From Candidatus Zipacnadia bacterium (GTDB taxonomy: Bacteria > Armatimonadota > Zipacnadia > Zipacnadales > UBA5352), in assembly GCA_029821735.1 (NCBI GenBank), contig JALGSU010000005.1:1-64000 (forward strand): a stretch of DNA of 64,000 nt, given 5' to 3'. Below are positions 52,107 to 61,199 of this stretch, piece after piece; position 1 is the first letter of the stretch; each line of letters starts with the position of its first letter. The position numbers and the translations under genes were made by a program. The notes under the pieces are model-generated. The model was not told the DNA's origin. It did no database searches and saw only the letters and a list, made by a program, of their open reading frames with translations.

Positions 52107-52787
52107 CTACGAGGCCAACAGCTCGGTCAGGTCGCCAGCCACCGGTTGACGCTGCAGAGCAGCGCAGAGCTCCTCTGCCAAGGCCGCCCGCAACAGCTCA
52201 GCCGGGGGCAGATCGCGGCCGAAATCGTCCAGCGATGCCATCGCATCGGGATCGAGACCACAGGGGTTAAGGCTCTCCCACGCAGGCGAGTGACAGGCGA
52301 CATTCAGCGCGAATCCGTGCCAGGTGACCCAGCCTCGGACGGCAACGCCGATGCTGGCGATCTTCCTGCCCTCGACCCAGACGCCGGTGAAGCCATCGCG
52401 CCGCTCAGCCTGCCAGCCGAACCGGGCGAGCGCGCGGATCTGGGTCTCCTCCAGCGTGCGCAGATACCAGTGCAGGTCACGCCTGATCTCGCGCAGGTCC
52501 ACGATGGGGTAACCGACGATCTGGCCCGGCCCGTGGAAAGTCGCCCCTCCCCCGCGGGCCACCTGTCTGACGGGCACGCCAGCCTGCGCCAGCGCCTGCA
52601 GGTCGGCCACGGTCGACGCATCGGCCTCGCCGCGCCCGACCGTCACGACCTCGGGGTGCTCGACGAGGAGAAGCAGATCGGGGATCTCGCCCGCCCGGCG
52701 CTTTGTCACCAGAGCCTGCTGCCAGCGCTCTGCATCCGCGTGATCGACCAGGCCCGCGTCGATGATCAGACATTGGGCGCGGGTCAT
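52107..52787 (-). CDS. lipB: lipoyl(octanoyl) transferase LipB
   Basis: The 226-aa protein carries the LipB signature RGGGATFHGPGQIVGYPI, the catalytic Lys in EGRKIASIGVAVRGWVTWHG and the Cys in LNPCGLD. It transfers octanoyl from acyl carrier protein to the E2 or GcvH lipoyl domains, the first step of lipoylation. The start ATG 52787 overlaps the preceding GT4 stop by four bases, so it is translationally coupled to a sugar transferase. That is an unusual place for this housekeeping gene. A longer upstream reading is rejected because homology begins at MTRAQCLIID. Confidence 0.92.
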   Translation of the reverse strand: MTRAQCLIIDAGLVDHADAERWQQALVTKRRAGEIPDLLLLVEHPEVVTVGRGEADASTVADLQALAQAGVPVRQVARGGGATFHGPGQIVGYPIVDLREIRRDLHWYLRTLEETQIRALARFGWQAERRDGFTGVWVEGRKIASIGVAVRGWVTWHGFALNVACHSPAWESLNPCGLDPDAMASLDDFGRDLPPAELLRAALAEELCAALQRQPVAGDLTELLAS

Positions 52788-53956
52788 CGCCGGCGACGCT
52801 CCTCGACCACGCGCTCGTAGATTGCGCCGAGCTGCTGCAGCATATGCTCGCGCGTATAATCCGACAGGATTCGCTGGCGCGCGGTCTGCGCCATCAGCGA
52901 GGACGGGCCGGTCGACCGTAGCGCCGCGGTGACCATCTCGGCGAGATGGTCGCTCGAATACGGCTGCGCCAGCCACCCGGTCTGGCCGGGCTGCACGAGG
53001 TCGACCAGCCCGGGGATGTCCGTGGCGACCACGGGCACACCGGTCGCCATCGCCTCCAGCAGTGCGTACGGCAGGCCCTCCCAGAGCGAGGGCATTACGA
53101 ACAGGTCCAGTGACGAGAGGATGCGGGGCACGTCGCCGCGCTGGCCAAGCAAGCGGAAGCGCCGGCCAAGCCCGAGTGCGTCGACCTGCGCCTGCAGCTC
53201 CTCGTGCAGCTCGCCCTCGCCAGCGATCACGAAGGTGGTGTGGGGCATCTCCGCGAGGACCTGTGCGGCGGCCTCGATGAGATATCTCTGGCCCTTTTGC
53301 GGGACCAGCGCACCTACCGCGCCGACCAATCGGTGCTTGGGCGAAATGCCCAACTCCTCGCGCAGGCCAACGGCCTCGGCGGTCGGGTGGAACTGGCGGA
53401 CCTCGACACCGGTGCGCACTACCAGGGCGCGCCCAGGCCGCACCAGTCGCGCTTTCACGGCCAGCTCGCGTTCGCTATCGGTGGTGCAGATCAGGAGATT
53501 CGTGATGCGCCCCGCGCACCATTCGAGGAACCGGTAGATGCGCTGCTTGCGCGGGCTCGCGTCCATCTGGAAGGCGAAAGCGTGTGGCGAGTAGATGCGG
53601 ACCGCGCGCGAACGCGCCAGCCACGCTGCGTAGCGGCCGAGCATCCCGGCTTTGGAGCTATGGCAGTGGATGATGTCGAAGGGATTGGCGCGGAAGTAGC
53701 GTCGCAGTAGGCCAAGCGCACGCCAATCCGCGCGAGGGGATATCTCGCGCGTCATGGGCACCTCGTGCACCGTGACGCCGGCCTGGCGCAGCGACTGGAT
53801 GTCGGTGCGGAAGGCCTCGGAGCGCTCTGACGAGACCACCGCGGTCTGCGCGAAACGGTCAGCGGGCAGGCCCAGGCACAGGTCCATCAGGTACTGGCGC
53901 GTGCCGCCCGCGGTCGCCTCCAGGACATGAGCTATTCTGATCGGTTCGGGGGCCAT
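52784..53956 (-). CDS. GT4 glycosyltransferase
   Basis: The 390-aa GT-B enzyme opens IRIAHVLEATAGGTRQYLMDL and has E-x7-E in EGLPYALLEAMATGVPVVATDIPG. Its order fits EPS glycosyltransferases. The start MAPEPIRI (53956) lies four bases after the MurJ-like stop, consistent with translational coupling, and no strong Shine-Dalgarno is present. It overlaps lipB by four bases at its 3' end. Confidence 0.85.
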   Translation of the reverse strand: MAPEPIRIAHVLEATAGGTRQYLMDLCLGLPADRFAQTAVVSSERSEAFRTDIQSLRQAGVTVHEVPMTREISPRADWRALGLLRRYFRANPFDIIHCHSSKAGMLGRYAAWLARSRAVRIYSPHAFAFQMDASPRKQRIYRFLEWCAGRITNLLICTTDSERELAVKARLVRPGRALVVRTGVEVRQFHPTAEAVGLREELGISPKHRLVGAVGALVPQKGQRYLIEAAAQVLAEMPHTTFVIAGEGELHEELQAQVDALGLGRRFRLLGQRGDVPRILSSLDLFVMPSLWEGLPYALLEAMATGVPVVATDIPGLVDLVQPGQTGWLAQPYSSDHLAEMVTAALRSTGPSSLMAQTARQRILSDYTREHMLQQLGAIYERVVEERRRR

Positions 53957-53960
53957 CGCG

Positions 53961-55634
53961 CTATCGCCTGCGCAATTTGCCGGCGAGCTTGGTCCGCACA
54001 AAGCCCACGACCATGGTAAGTTCCTCGATCCGCAGGACGGCTGCGGCAGTCAGGAAGGCCGCTACACCGGATGCGCCGCACAAGGCGAGGAAGATCAGTC
54101 TCGACATCGTGCCAGCGCCCACCAGCATGTCGGCAAAGGCTGCGCTCACAGCCACGACGGCGACCGCCATGACTGCCGTCGAAACCGCGAGCTTACCGGC
54201 GAAGGCGAGCACCTCACGCCGGTTGATGTCGCCGATACGCCCGCGCAGCATGCCGTAAAGCACAATCACTTTCAGCGCCTTGCTGGCTGTGAACGCGAAG
54301 GCCAGCACGCCGACCGCACGTCGCATGTAGTAGACGCCGAAGTAGGCGATCAGGATATGCAGGATGGCCATGCTCGCGCCGACGTAGTTGGGCGTGGCGG
54401 TGTCGCCGAGCGCGAAATACCACTTGTTGATGCTCGCCTCGACCGCGAGGAACGGGATCCCGGCCGCGTAGGGCACGAGAGCCCGGCGCACCATCAGCGT
54501 ATCCTCATGAACGAACTGGCCGCGCTCGTAGACGAACTGGATTGCGGGCGTGGACAACACGATCAGGCCCACCGCCAGCGGCACGAATATGAAGGCCATC
54601 ACGCGGGTCATGGAGACCAGGGACTCGGCAAGCTTCTCGCGGTCCATGCGCGTGGCCCACTCGGATACCCAGGGGTAGACGACGAGGCTCACGGCCAGCG
54701 GGATGATCATGACGGGCATGTCGGATATTTTGCGCGCGTAGTCGAGGGCCGCGTAGACGCCCTCACCGGCGTCTGTGCCGAATCGGCTGTCGAAGTAGGT
54801 GCGCGCTGTCGAGAAGAGCAGCCCCACGACAACCGGAGGCATCAGCGCAAGCATGCGTCGGACGTCCGGATTGCTCAGATCAAGCGACGGCTTGACCAGC
54901 CCCAGCTTCCGATACAGAGCGGGTAGCTGGACGATCAGCCGCAGCGCCGCGCCGATCAGCACACCGATGGCCGCGGCTTTGATGCCCGACGGATGGCTGG
55001 ACGAGAAGAATCCGTAGCCCACGAGCCCGCCGATCGACGCCAACAGCGCGAGCTGCCGGCAGGCATCGGCCAGGGCAGGCGCGGTGAAGCGCTTGTACGC
55101 GTGCAGGGTCAGCTCGGCCATCACCGACATGACCAGCAAGAGCATGGCTCCAGCGGCCAGTCGCAGCAGGTCTACCGCCAGCTCGCGGTATTGACCGGTA
55201 ATCCCGGCCCAGCCGAGGCGCATTATTTGTGGCGCGAAGACCATGACCACGCCGGTGATGACAACGAGCACGATGAACACCATCGTGGCTGTGGTGCTGA
55301 AGAACCGCTTGGCCTCGTCCTCGCGGTTCTGGTCTCGGTGCTTGACGAAGATCGGCAGGTATGTCGGCCGCAGCAGCTTCTCCACCTTGCTGTAGACAAG
55401 GAAGATGACGCTGTTGTAGATGACTTTGAAGGTGTCTACCGTCGCCGATGCGCCCCAGTACTTGGCGATGTAGATTTCCTTCACGTAACCGGCGACCTTG
55501 CCGAGGAAGCCGAACACGCTTATCACCAGAACCGCCACGGTCATCAGCATCCCGGCTTGCTCAGGAGCATCAGGTTCGGGAGTTTCGTCGACGTCCGCGC
55601 TGTCGGCTCCGGGCAGATCCATGTCGTCGTTCAA
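53961..55634 (-). CDS. MurJ/MviN-family lipid flippase
   Basis: The 557-aa polytopic protein has about 14 transmembrane segments. The MurJ/MviN fold is recognisable by GKVAGYVKEIYIAKYWGAS near residue 45 and by DSRFGTDAGEGVYAALDYARKI. MurJ proteins flip lipid II; in an exopolysaccharide locus the same family can act as a Wzx-like flippase for lipid-linked repeat units, the more likely role here. The gene sits between GT4 genes on the same strand. Confidence 0.8.
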   Translation of the reverse strand: MNDDMDLPGADSADVDETPEPDAPEQAGMLMTVAVLVISVFGFLGKVAGYVKEIYIAKYWGASATVDTFKVIYNSVIFLVYSKVEKLLRPTYLPIFVKHRDQNREDEAKRFFSTTATMVFIVLVVITGVVMVFAPQIMRLGWAGITGQYRELAVDLLRLAAGAMLLLVMSVMAELTLHAYKRFTAPALADACRQLALLASIGGLVGYGFFSSSHPSGIKAAAIGVLIGAALRLIVQLPALYRKLGLVKPSLDLSNPDVRRMLALMPPVVVGLLFSTARTYFDSRFGTDAGEGVYAALDYARKISDMPVMIIPLAVSLVVYPWVSEWATRMDREKLAESLVSMTRVMAFIFVPLAVGLIVLSTPAIQFVYERGQFVHEDTLMVRRALVPYAAGIPFLAVEASINKWYFALGDTATPNYVGASMAILHILIAYFGVYYMRRAVGVLAFAFTASKALKVIVLYGMLRGRIGDINRREVLAFAGKLAVSTAVMAVAVVAVSAAFADMLVGAGTMSRLIFLALCGASGVAAFLTAAAVLRIEELTMVVGFVRTKLAGKLRRR

Positions 55635-55674
55635 TGCGCTCTCGCCTTTCTCCGGTCGACGCCACTGGTGGTTC

Positions 55675-56931
55675 CTACCGACGGTGAGCCATGACCTTGT
55701 CCAGTAGCTTGGCCATCGCCCCCACGTTCTGCTTCACGTCGAACTTCGTCACAACCGCGAGCCGGCCCTGCTCGATGACCGTCGCCCGCAACTCCTCGTC
55801 ATAGAGCATGCGTTCCATCTGGTCCGCGAGATCGTCGGGATCGCCCTGCGCTGCCAGCAGTCCGGTCTTCTCGTGCACGATCAGCTCAGGGATGGCGCTG
55901 ACTTTGGTCCCGACCGCCGGGATGCCCATCGCCAGTGCCTCAAGGAAGACGTTCGGCAACCCGTCGCGATCGCCATCACGAGCCACCACGCAGGCCATCA
56001 CGAACATCGATGCCCGCTGCAGCATTGGCATGAGTTCCTCGTGCAGCATCGGCCCGTGCATGTGCACGATCTCCGACAGACCCATGCCGCGGACCAAGCT
56101 GCGCAGGTCCTCCTCATCGGGGCCGGAGCCGACGATGTGCAGCCCGAACTCGATACCCCGCTGCTGGAGAATCGCGGCGGCTCGCAGCAGTATCGGGTAG
56201 CCCTTTTTCTCCACCAGCCGGCCCACCGAGATGATCTGCGGCGGCCCGGTCCTCGGCTCCGGCTGCGGGAGCGGCATGTTCTCAACCACATCGATCCCGT
56301 GGTAGAGCAACTTGAGGCGCTCGCCGGCCGCCATCGGGTAGTGTCGCCGGATGTGTTCGAGACCGTATTCGGTGCAGACGGTCACGAACTCCGCCTCACG
56401 CAGCTTCAGGTCCAACAGCACCGTCTCGTCAGTGAACAGATCGCGCGCATGGGCCGACAGCGAGAAGCTGCGGTCGAGCATGTGCGCCAGCAGCAAGCCC
56501 ACCGTAGATGGCATCGACGCGAAGTGTGCGTGGACATGCCGCACGTCTCGACCGCGCAGCGAACAGGCGAAGCTGGCAGCCGCGATGTGGCTGCGGATCA
56601 ACTCTCCCGCGGCTCGCGGACGCAGCACGCACAGGCGCGCCATGTAAAGCCAGCACTCCAAATAGCCGAACGGGTAGAGCAGCGGCGCGGCCAGCAGCCC
56701 AAGCAGGGACCGGAATGACAACGGTCGCGGGCGGTGGACTGTGCGGGTGGCCAACTCGCGCGCATCGGCGTGCACGATCTCGTCGCCGGGCTCGAGCGAG
56801 CATATGCACAGCTTCAGCCCGCGCTCCTCAAGCTCCCGCATCTCACGCAGGATGAAGGTCTCGGACAATGAGGGGAACTTGCCGAGCACGTATACGAGCC
56901 GCTTGTCACGCCCCCGCTCATGTCTGCCCAC
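55675..56931 (-). CDS. GT4 glycosyltransferase, colanic-acid-type
   Basis: The 418-aa GT-B enzyme has VYVLGKFPSLSETFILREMRELE near its start, the opening of the WcaL/AmsK-type family, and HVHAHFASMPSTVGLL. The first Glu of the E-x7-E motif is replaced by Asp (RDGLPNVFLEALAMG), a conservative change. GTG 56931 is chosen because GGGAGG lies six bases upstream; it overlaps the next GT4 gene by 14 bases. It probably adds a sugar to the polymer repeat, with donor unknown. Confidence 0.82.
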   Translation of the reverse strand: MGRHERGRDKRLVYVLGKFPSLSETFILREMRELEERGLKLCICSLEPGDEIVHADARELATRTVHRPRPLSFRSLLGLLAAPLLYPFGYLECWLYMARLCVLRPRAAGELIRSHIAAASFACSLRGRDVRHVHAHFASMPSTVGLLLAHMLDRSFSLSAHARDLFTDETVLLDLKLREAEFVTVCTEYGLEHIRRHYPMAAGERLKLLYHGIDVVENMPLPQPEPRTGPPQIISVGRLVEKKGYPILLRAAAILQQRGIEFGLHIVGSGPDEEDLRSLVRGMGLSEIVHMHGPMLHEELMPMLQRASMFVMACVVARDGDRDGLPNVFLEALAMGIPAVGTKVSAIPELIVHEKTGLLAAQGDPDDLADQMERMLYDEELRATVIEQGRLAVVTKFDVKQNVGAMAKLLDKVMAHRR

Positions 56932-58048
56932 CTGCAGCCTCCCGATAGATCGCCAACATCGCTTCAGCATGTCTCGCCCACGTGAACTGGGCGGCTCTCT
57001 CGCGGCCGCGCGCTATGAGTTCGGCGGCCGGCGACTCGTCACAGGCCATCGCCACTAGCGCTTGGCCGAGGCCCTCGGGCCCGTCGGCCAAGGGCACTAT
57101 CCGGGCCGCCTCGCCAGCGACCTCGGGCAGCGCACCGGCATCCGACACCAGCGCGCGTGTGCCGCAGGCCATCGCCTCAAGCGGCGCCAGCCCGAAGCCC
57201 TCGTGCAGCGACCACTGAACCAGCAGGTCCGCGCCAGTATACAGCGCCGGCAGGTCCGCATCGGCCACATAGTCGAGCCAGCGGATACGCTCCGCCACGG
57301 GGCTGGTCTTCATCGCCTCGAGAATCGGCGCGCATCGCCAGCCGGCCTTGCCTGCCAGCACGAGGTCGTGAGGCAGGCGACCGGCCACGGCCTCGAAGGC
57401 CTCGATGACCGCGGGCAGATTCTTGCGAGGCTCTATGTTGCCCACGCACAGCAGATAGGGTTGCGTCAAATTGTGACGTTCGCGCAATGCCGCGACGGCG
57501 TCCTCGCCCGAGGGGGCGAACTCCTCCCCCACCCCAAGCGGCGCCACCCACACTCGCGAGGGCTCCACCGCCAAGTGCTCGATCACCGCCGCCCGCGCTT
57601 CCGCCGACGGCGTTGCGACAATGTTGGCGGATCGCGCGCTGGCCGTCATCACTTCACGGTAGTGCAGCACGTTCGACGGCTTGCACCACTGCGGGTGCGT
57701 CAGCGTGATGGTGTCGTGGATAGTGACCACCGACGCGTCACGCCAGGTCAGCGGCAGCACATACGCGGCCCCGTGCACGACATCGGCTCCATGTGAGCGC
57801 GCGAGCGCAGGCAGGAGCAACTGCTCGTACAGAATGCGCGACGCCCGACCTCGGGTGGGGCCAGGCGCGTGACGTATACTGATTCCCGCATCGGGCAACT
57901 GGGCACGGTCGGCACCCGCGCCGACGATGGCCGTCATATCGATGTCAGGCGTGTCGCTCTCAGCCAGTCCGCGAAGCAGCCCGCTCACCGCGCGCTCCAC
58001 TCCCGACGGACGCGCTCCCAGCACCAGGCAGTCAACGACCAGGCGCAT
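56918..58048 (-). CDS. GT4 glycosyltransferase
   Basis: The 376-aa GT-B enzyme opens MRLVVDCLVLGARPSGVERAV, has YLLCVGNIEPRKNLPAVI and E-x7-E in EGFGLAPLEAMACG. This mannosyl/rhamnosyl-type layout is common in EPS loci. The ATG at 58048 follows GAGGTGA and lies five bases after the stop of the GT4 gene upstream. Its 3' end overlaps the next GT4 gene by 14 bases. Confidence 0.85.
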   Translation of the reverse strand: MRLVVDCLVLGARPSGVERAVSGLLRGLAESDTPDIDMTAIVGAGADRAQLPDAGISIRHAPGPTRGRASRILYEQLLLPALARSHGADVVHGAAYVLPLTWRDASVVTIHDTITLTHPQWCKPSNVLHYREVMTASARSANIVATPSAEARAAVIEHLAVEPSRVWVAPLGVGEEFAPSGEDAVAALRERHNLTQPYLLCVGNIEPRKNLPAVIEAFEAVAGRLPHDLVLAGKAGWRCAPILEAMKTSPVAERIRWLDYVADADLPALYTGADLLVQWSLHEGFGLAPLEAMACGTRALVSDAGALPEVAGEAARIVPLADGPEGLGQALVAMACDESPAAELIARGRERAAQFTWARHAEAMLAIYREAAGGQT

Positions 58049-58053
58049 CGCTG

Positions 58054-59217
58054 TCACCTCAAGAGGCTATCGGCCAGTGCCTCGGCATACACTTCCTCGG
58101 TCAACTGTGCCATGCGCAGGGCCGAGAACTCGCCCCGTGTGCGCTCCACCGCCGCCTCGCCCATGTTCGCGGCGCGCTCGGGGTCCTTGAGCACCGCGAC
58201 GACCTCTCGCGCGAACGCCGGCACATCCCCGGGCTCGACCAGCAGGCCGCTGCGCCTGTGGTCGATGATCTCCGCGGGCCCACCACTGCGCGCCGCCACA
58301 CATGAGCGGCCGAGAGACATCGCCTCGAGCAGGACGCGGCCTAACGGCTCATTGTCGGCGGTGTGCGCCAGTACGTCCAGCGCGGCCATCACGTCGGGCA
58401 TGTCCTCGCGATAGCCGGCGAAGACCAATCTGTCAGCGACCCGGCGTTCCTCGGCCAGCGCGCGCAGGCTCGCGACGTAATCAGCATGTTCTCCGAAGAG
58501 GTCGGCGCCCACCACGACAAACCAGCAGGTCGGGATGTCCCTCAGCACCCGCTCAGCCATCTCCACGAACAGGTCCTGGCGCTTCCACGGCACCAGTTGC
58601 CCGACATTCCCCACCAGAGGGGCGCCGGGCGGGATACCCAGCTCGGCGCGCACCTGTTCACGGTCGCGCGCAGGCTGGAACTGGTCGGGATCGATACCGT
58701 TGTAAATCAGCGTGGTCTTCTCACGCGCCCGCAGGTGAGTGCCGAGCAGATGGTCTACGACGGCCCTCGAAATGCCTATCACTCGCGTGGCACGGGCGAC
58801 CGCAAAGCGTTCAGCTCGCGCCGGTGCGCGCAGATCGCGCGCGTGCCAGATAACCGGGCGGCGCACCCCTGCCCCGATGCATGAAGCGACCGCCCCGATG
58901 AGCGAATTCGCGTGCACCACGTCAGCCCGCACCTCGTCGGCCACTCGGCGCACGTGCCCGCCCAGAAGCTGAAGCTTCACGCTGGCGCCGATGGCCTGCA
59001 GGAGCCCCTTTGGTCGGCTCAGGCGCATCGCCGGGATGGGCGCGAACTCGACGTCCATCTCCTGCACGGCCACGGCCAGCGGGCCATGCGGACAGGCGAC
59101 TGTTGGGATCACGCGCCGCCGATCGAGGTGGCGGATGAGCGTCAGCAGGCTGCCCTCGGCGCCGCTGATGTCAGCGACGTGATTGACCAGCAGCACGCGA
59201 CGCTCGCGAGTCGGCAT
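58054..59217 (-). CDS. GT4 glycosyltransferase
   Basis: The 387-aa GT-B enzyme opens RRVLLVNHVADISGAEGSLLTLI, has YNGIDPDQFQPA and E-x7-E in EPLGRVLLEAMSLG. Its ATG (59217) overlaps the hydrolase stop by one base (TGATG), indicating coupling. A longer reading to 59256 is rejected because the GT4 homology begins at residue MPTRERR. The donor is unknown. Confidence 0.85.
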   Translation of the reverse strand: MPTRERRVLLVNHVADISGAEGSLLTLIRHLDRRRVIPTVACPHGPLAVAVQEMDVEFAPIPAMRLSRPKGLLQAIGASVKLQLLGGHVRRVADEVRADVVHANSLIGAVASCIGAGVRRPVIWHARDLRAPARAERFAVARATRVIGISRAVVDHLLGTHLRAREKTTLIYNGIDPDQFQPARDREQVRAELGIPPGAPLVGNVGQLVPWKRQDLFVEMAERVLRDIPTCWFVVVGADLFGEHADYVASLRALAEERRVADRLVFAGYREDMPDVMAALDVLAHTADNEPLGRVLLEAMSLGRSCVAARSGGPAEIIDHRRSGLLVEPGDVPAFAREVVAVLKDPERAANMGEAAVERTRGEFSALRMAQLTEEVYAEALADSLLR

Positions 59218-60068
59218 CAGCCGCTCTCCCTCGCCACATACCTTTCGCCCAGCCACTGCAGGCTGGTCTGCATGACTTCATCCTCCCACGCCAGCGAGTA
59301 GAATGCGTGGTTCGCGCCCTCCACCACGTGCGAGTTCAAAGCCCGCCCCGCGTCCCTATTCAAGCCCTCGTAGTGCTCCAGCGCAGGCCCGGTGGTCGGA
59401 TCGTTACCGCCATAGATGAAGAAGACCTCGCCCGGAAAGCCTACGAACCGGCCGCGCCAGTCGATATCCTTGTCTTCGTCAGCGCCCTGCTCACCAGCTC
59501 CCTTGCCGCCGCGCCGGAGCGCCTTCATAATCATGCCCGTCTGGAGCCTGCCGCCAACGAGCTTGGCCCAGGTCTCGCGACGGAAGAGCTTGCTCACGTA
59601 TGACTGGTAGATGCCGCGACGCTTGGCGGCGTCTGCCTCGGCGCGCTCGCCACCGACGATCGGCGCGGACCAGAGCACGAGCGAATCGATGCGCTCGTCG
59701 CCGACCCCGGTGCCGATGGCCACCTCGCTGCCCGAGCAGTCGCCGATGAGCGCGACATGTTCCAGACCGGCCTCGGCGCAGAGCATCTCGGCGGCGGCGC
59801 GGGCGTCCTGAATCATGGTCGAGAGCGTAGTGCGCTGCGCGTCACCCTCACTATCGCCGCGCCCGCGGAAATCGAAGCGCAGACAGTGGAAGCCCATCTC
59901 ACAGGCTCGGCGCGCCATCTTGGTGAACATCTGGTGCGGCCCGATCCGGTAGCCCGCCCAGCCGTGCAGAAAGACCAGACCGCCCGGTCTGATTGGCACG
60001 CTCTCGGGAGTATGCAGCACTCCGAGCACGCGCTGTCCCTGACTGTGGAAGAAGAGGTGTCGCTCCAT
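59217..60068 (-). CDS. alpha/beta hydrolase, exosortase-A-system hydrolase 1-like
   Basis: The 283-aa alpha/beta hydrolase has FLHGWAGYRIGPHQ, FRLRFDFRGRGDSEG-type spacing (LRFDFRGRGDSEG) and LIGDCSGSE in the nucleophile elbow. There the GxSxG Ser is Cys (G-D-C-S-G). A His occurs in VEGANHAFYS. The pattern (GGPQYRxGSH/RFDYRGxGDSEGE) matches hydrolases called 'hydr1' of exosortase A (XrtA) loci. It probably trims an acyl or sugar ester. It is coupled to the GT4 gene downstream by a one-base overlap. Confidence 0.72.
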   Translation of the reverse strand: MERHLFFHSQGQRVLGVLHTPESVPIRPGGLVFLHGWAGYRIGPHQMFTKMARRACEMGFHCLRFDFRGRGDSEGDAQRTTLSTMIQDARAAAEMLCAEAGLEHVALIGDCSGSEVAIGTGVGDERIDSLVLWSAPIVGGERAEADAAKRRGIYQSYVSKLFRRETWAKLVGGRLQTGMIMKALRRGGKGAGEQGADEDKDIDWRGRFVGFPGEVFFIYGGNDPTTGPALEHYEGLNRDAGRALNSHVVEGANHAFYSLAWEDEVMQTSLQWLGERYVARESG

Positions 60069-60088
60069 CGCTGTTATCGTCCGTGCTG

Positions 60089-60892
60089 TCAAAGTTGCTG
60101 CAGCCACCCGGTGACGGCCTCGACCGTGGGCGAGGCGTCCATCAGGCCTATGCGCTGCCAGATTGGTTCCTGCTTGACGGCGACCGCTACTGCCTGCTTG
60201 CAGGCGCTCGCCAGACTCTGCATTTCCTCCGTCGGCTCGTCGCCCGAACTGAGGTTCACGACCAGCGTCGGCCCGCCGAAATCCGACGGGCTCTGCACCA
60301 GGTTGACCGCCTTGATCTGCTCCTGCATCGCCGCCGATACGGTGTAGCCGTCGAAGTCCACGGCCCCCTCGCCACCGGCCATGCTGGTCGCGTCGAAGGC
60401 TTCACCACCATCGCGCTTGGTCATCATCGCCTTGATGATCGAGCGACGCATATTGTCCTTGATGTAGCGCGCGCCATCGACCACGGGTTCGAGCATCACC
60501 AGGCAGGCGATCCCGTCCGGGTCACCGGCCACCTGCGCGGCAAGCGCGGCTCCGAGCCGGAGCCCTGCCAGCCCGATGCGCGCGCCGCCGGTCTCGCGGC
60601 CCAGCAACTGAGCCGCAGCGGTGATGTCCTCGCGCCACCCGACCAGGTCCTGCTCGCCAAAGGTGCCCGGACTGTCGCCGCACCCGCGCATATCGAAGCT
60701 CAAGCTCGCCCATCCGACGCCGGCGCAGGCTCGCGCAAGGTCGACGAGGGCCCGGTGGGCGCACTTCTTCTCCTCGGCGAACGGGTGGCAGAGCACCACG
60801 CCACCCACCGGATCGGCGGGCGTGTGCAGGACTCCGTGCAACTCCGCGCCACCGCTCTGGACGGTGATGACTCGCTCATTTGCGCCAGCCAC
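60089..60892 (-). CDS. alpha/beta hydrolase, exosortase-A-system hydrolase 2-like
   Basis: The 267-aa alpha/beta hydrolase has VVLCHPFAEEKKCAHRALVD and SFDMRGCGDSPGTF. The nucleophile elbow reads GLRLGA, with no Ser. This is the form found in XrtA 'hydr2' proteins, which suggests a non-hydrolytic or altered role. GTG 60892 is used, with an AGGT Shine-Dalgarno; it lies eight bases downstream of the acyl carrier stop. It is adjacent to the hydrolase 1-like gene, as in XrtA loci. Confidence 0.7.
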   Translation of the reverse strand: MAGANERVITVQSGGAELHGVLHTPADPVGGVVLCHPFAEEKKCAHRALVDLARACAGVGWASLSFDMRGCGDSPGTFGEQDLVGWREDITAAAQLLGRETGGARIGLAGLRLGAALAAQVAGDPDGIACLVMLEPVVDGARYIKDNMRRSIIKAMMTKRDGGEAFDATSMAGGEGAVDFDGYTVSAAMQEQIKAVNLVQSPSDFGGPTLVVNLSSGDEPTEEMQSLASACKQAVAVAVKQEPIWQRIGLMDASPTVEAVTGWLQQL

Positions 60893-60899
60893 GACTACC

Positions 60900-61157
60900 T
60901 CAACTCCGCTTGGCTTCGACGAATTCCGCCAGGCTGTTGACCGTCGCGAACAGGTCGACGGAGAAGTCCTCGTCCTCGAAGGATATCTCGAAGGACTCTT
61001 CGAGCCCAACCACGATCTCGAACAGGTTCACCGAGTCGATATCGTAGTTCTCCATCAGGTTCTCGTCATCGGCCATCGCTGCGACTTCCACGTCAAGGAA
61101 GAGCCTCTCGACGATCATTTCTTTGAGTTGCTGCTTGAGTGCCTGGTCGTCAGACAT
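60900..61157 (-). CDS. acyl carrier protein-like
   Basis: The 85-aa acidic helical protein has the phosphopantetheine attachment motif DSVNLFE (Ser in YDIDSVNLFEI) and the ACP-typical acidic composition. It lies immediately upstream of the two hydrolase genes and after a GT2 gene. ACPs of this size are found in XrtA loci with the same pair of hydrolases. It may supply an acyl group for polymer modification. Confidence 0.82.
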   Translation of the reverse strand: MSDDQALKQQLKEMIVERLFLDVEVAAMADDENLMENYDIDSVNLFEIVVGLEESFEISFEDEDFSVDLFATVNSLAEFVEAKRS

Positions 61158-61199
61158 TCGCTGGTTCTCCTTCTCGCTCGTCGGGCGTGTCGCCGGAGT

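Noticed and set aside
52788-52976. Longer N-terminus for LipB
   Set aside because: The added sequence is arginine-rich antisense of the GT4 gene and not LipB-like; homology begins at MTRAQC.
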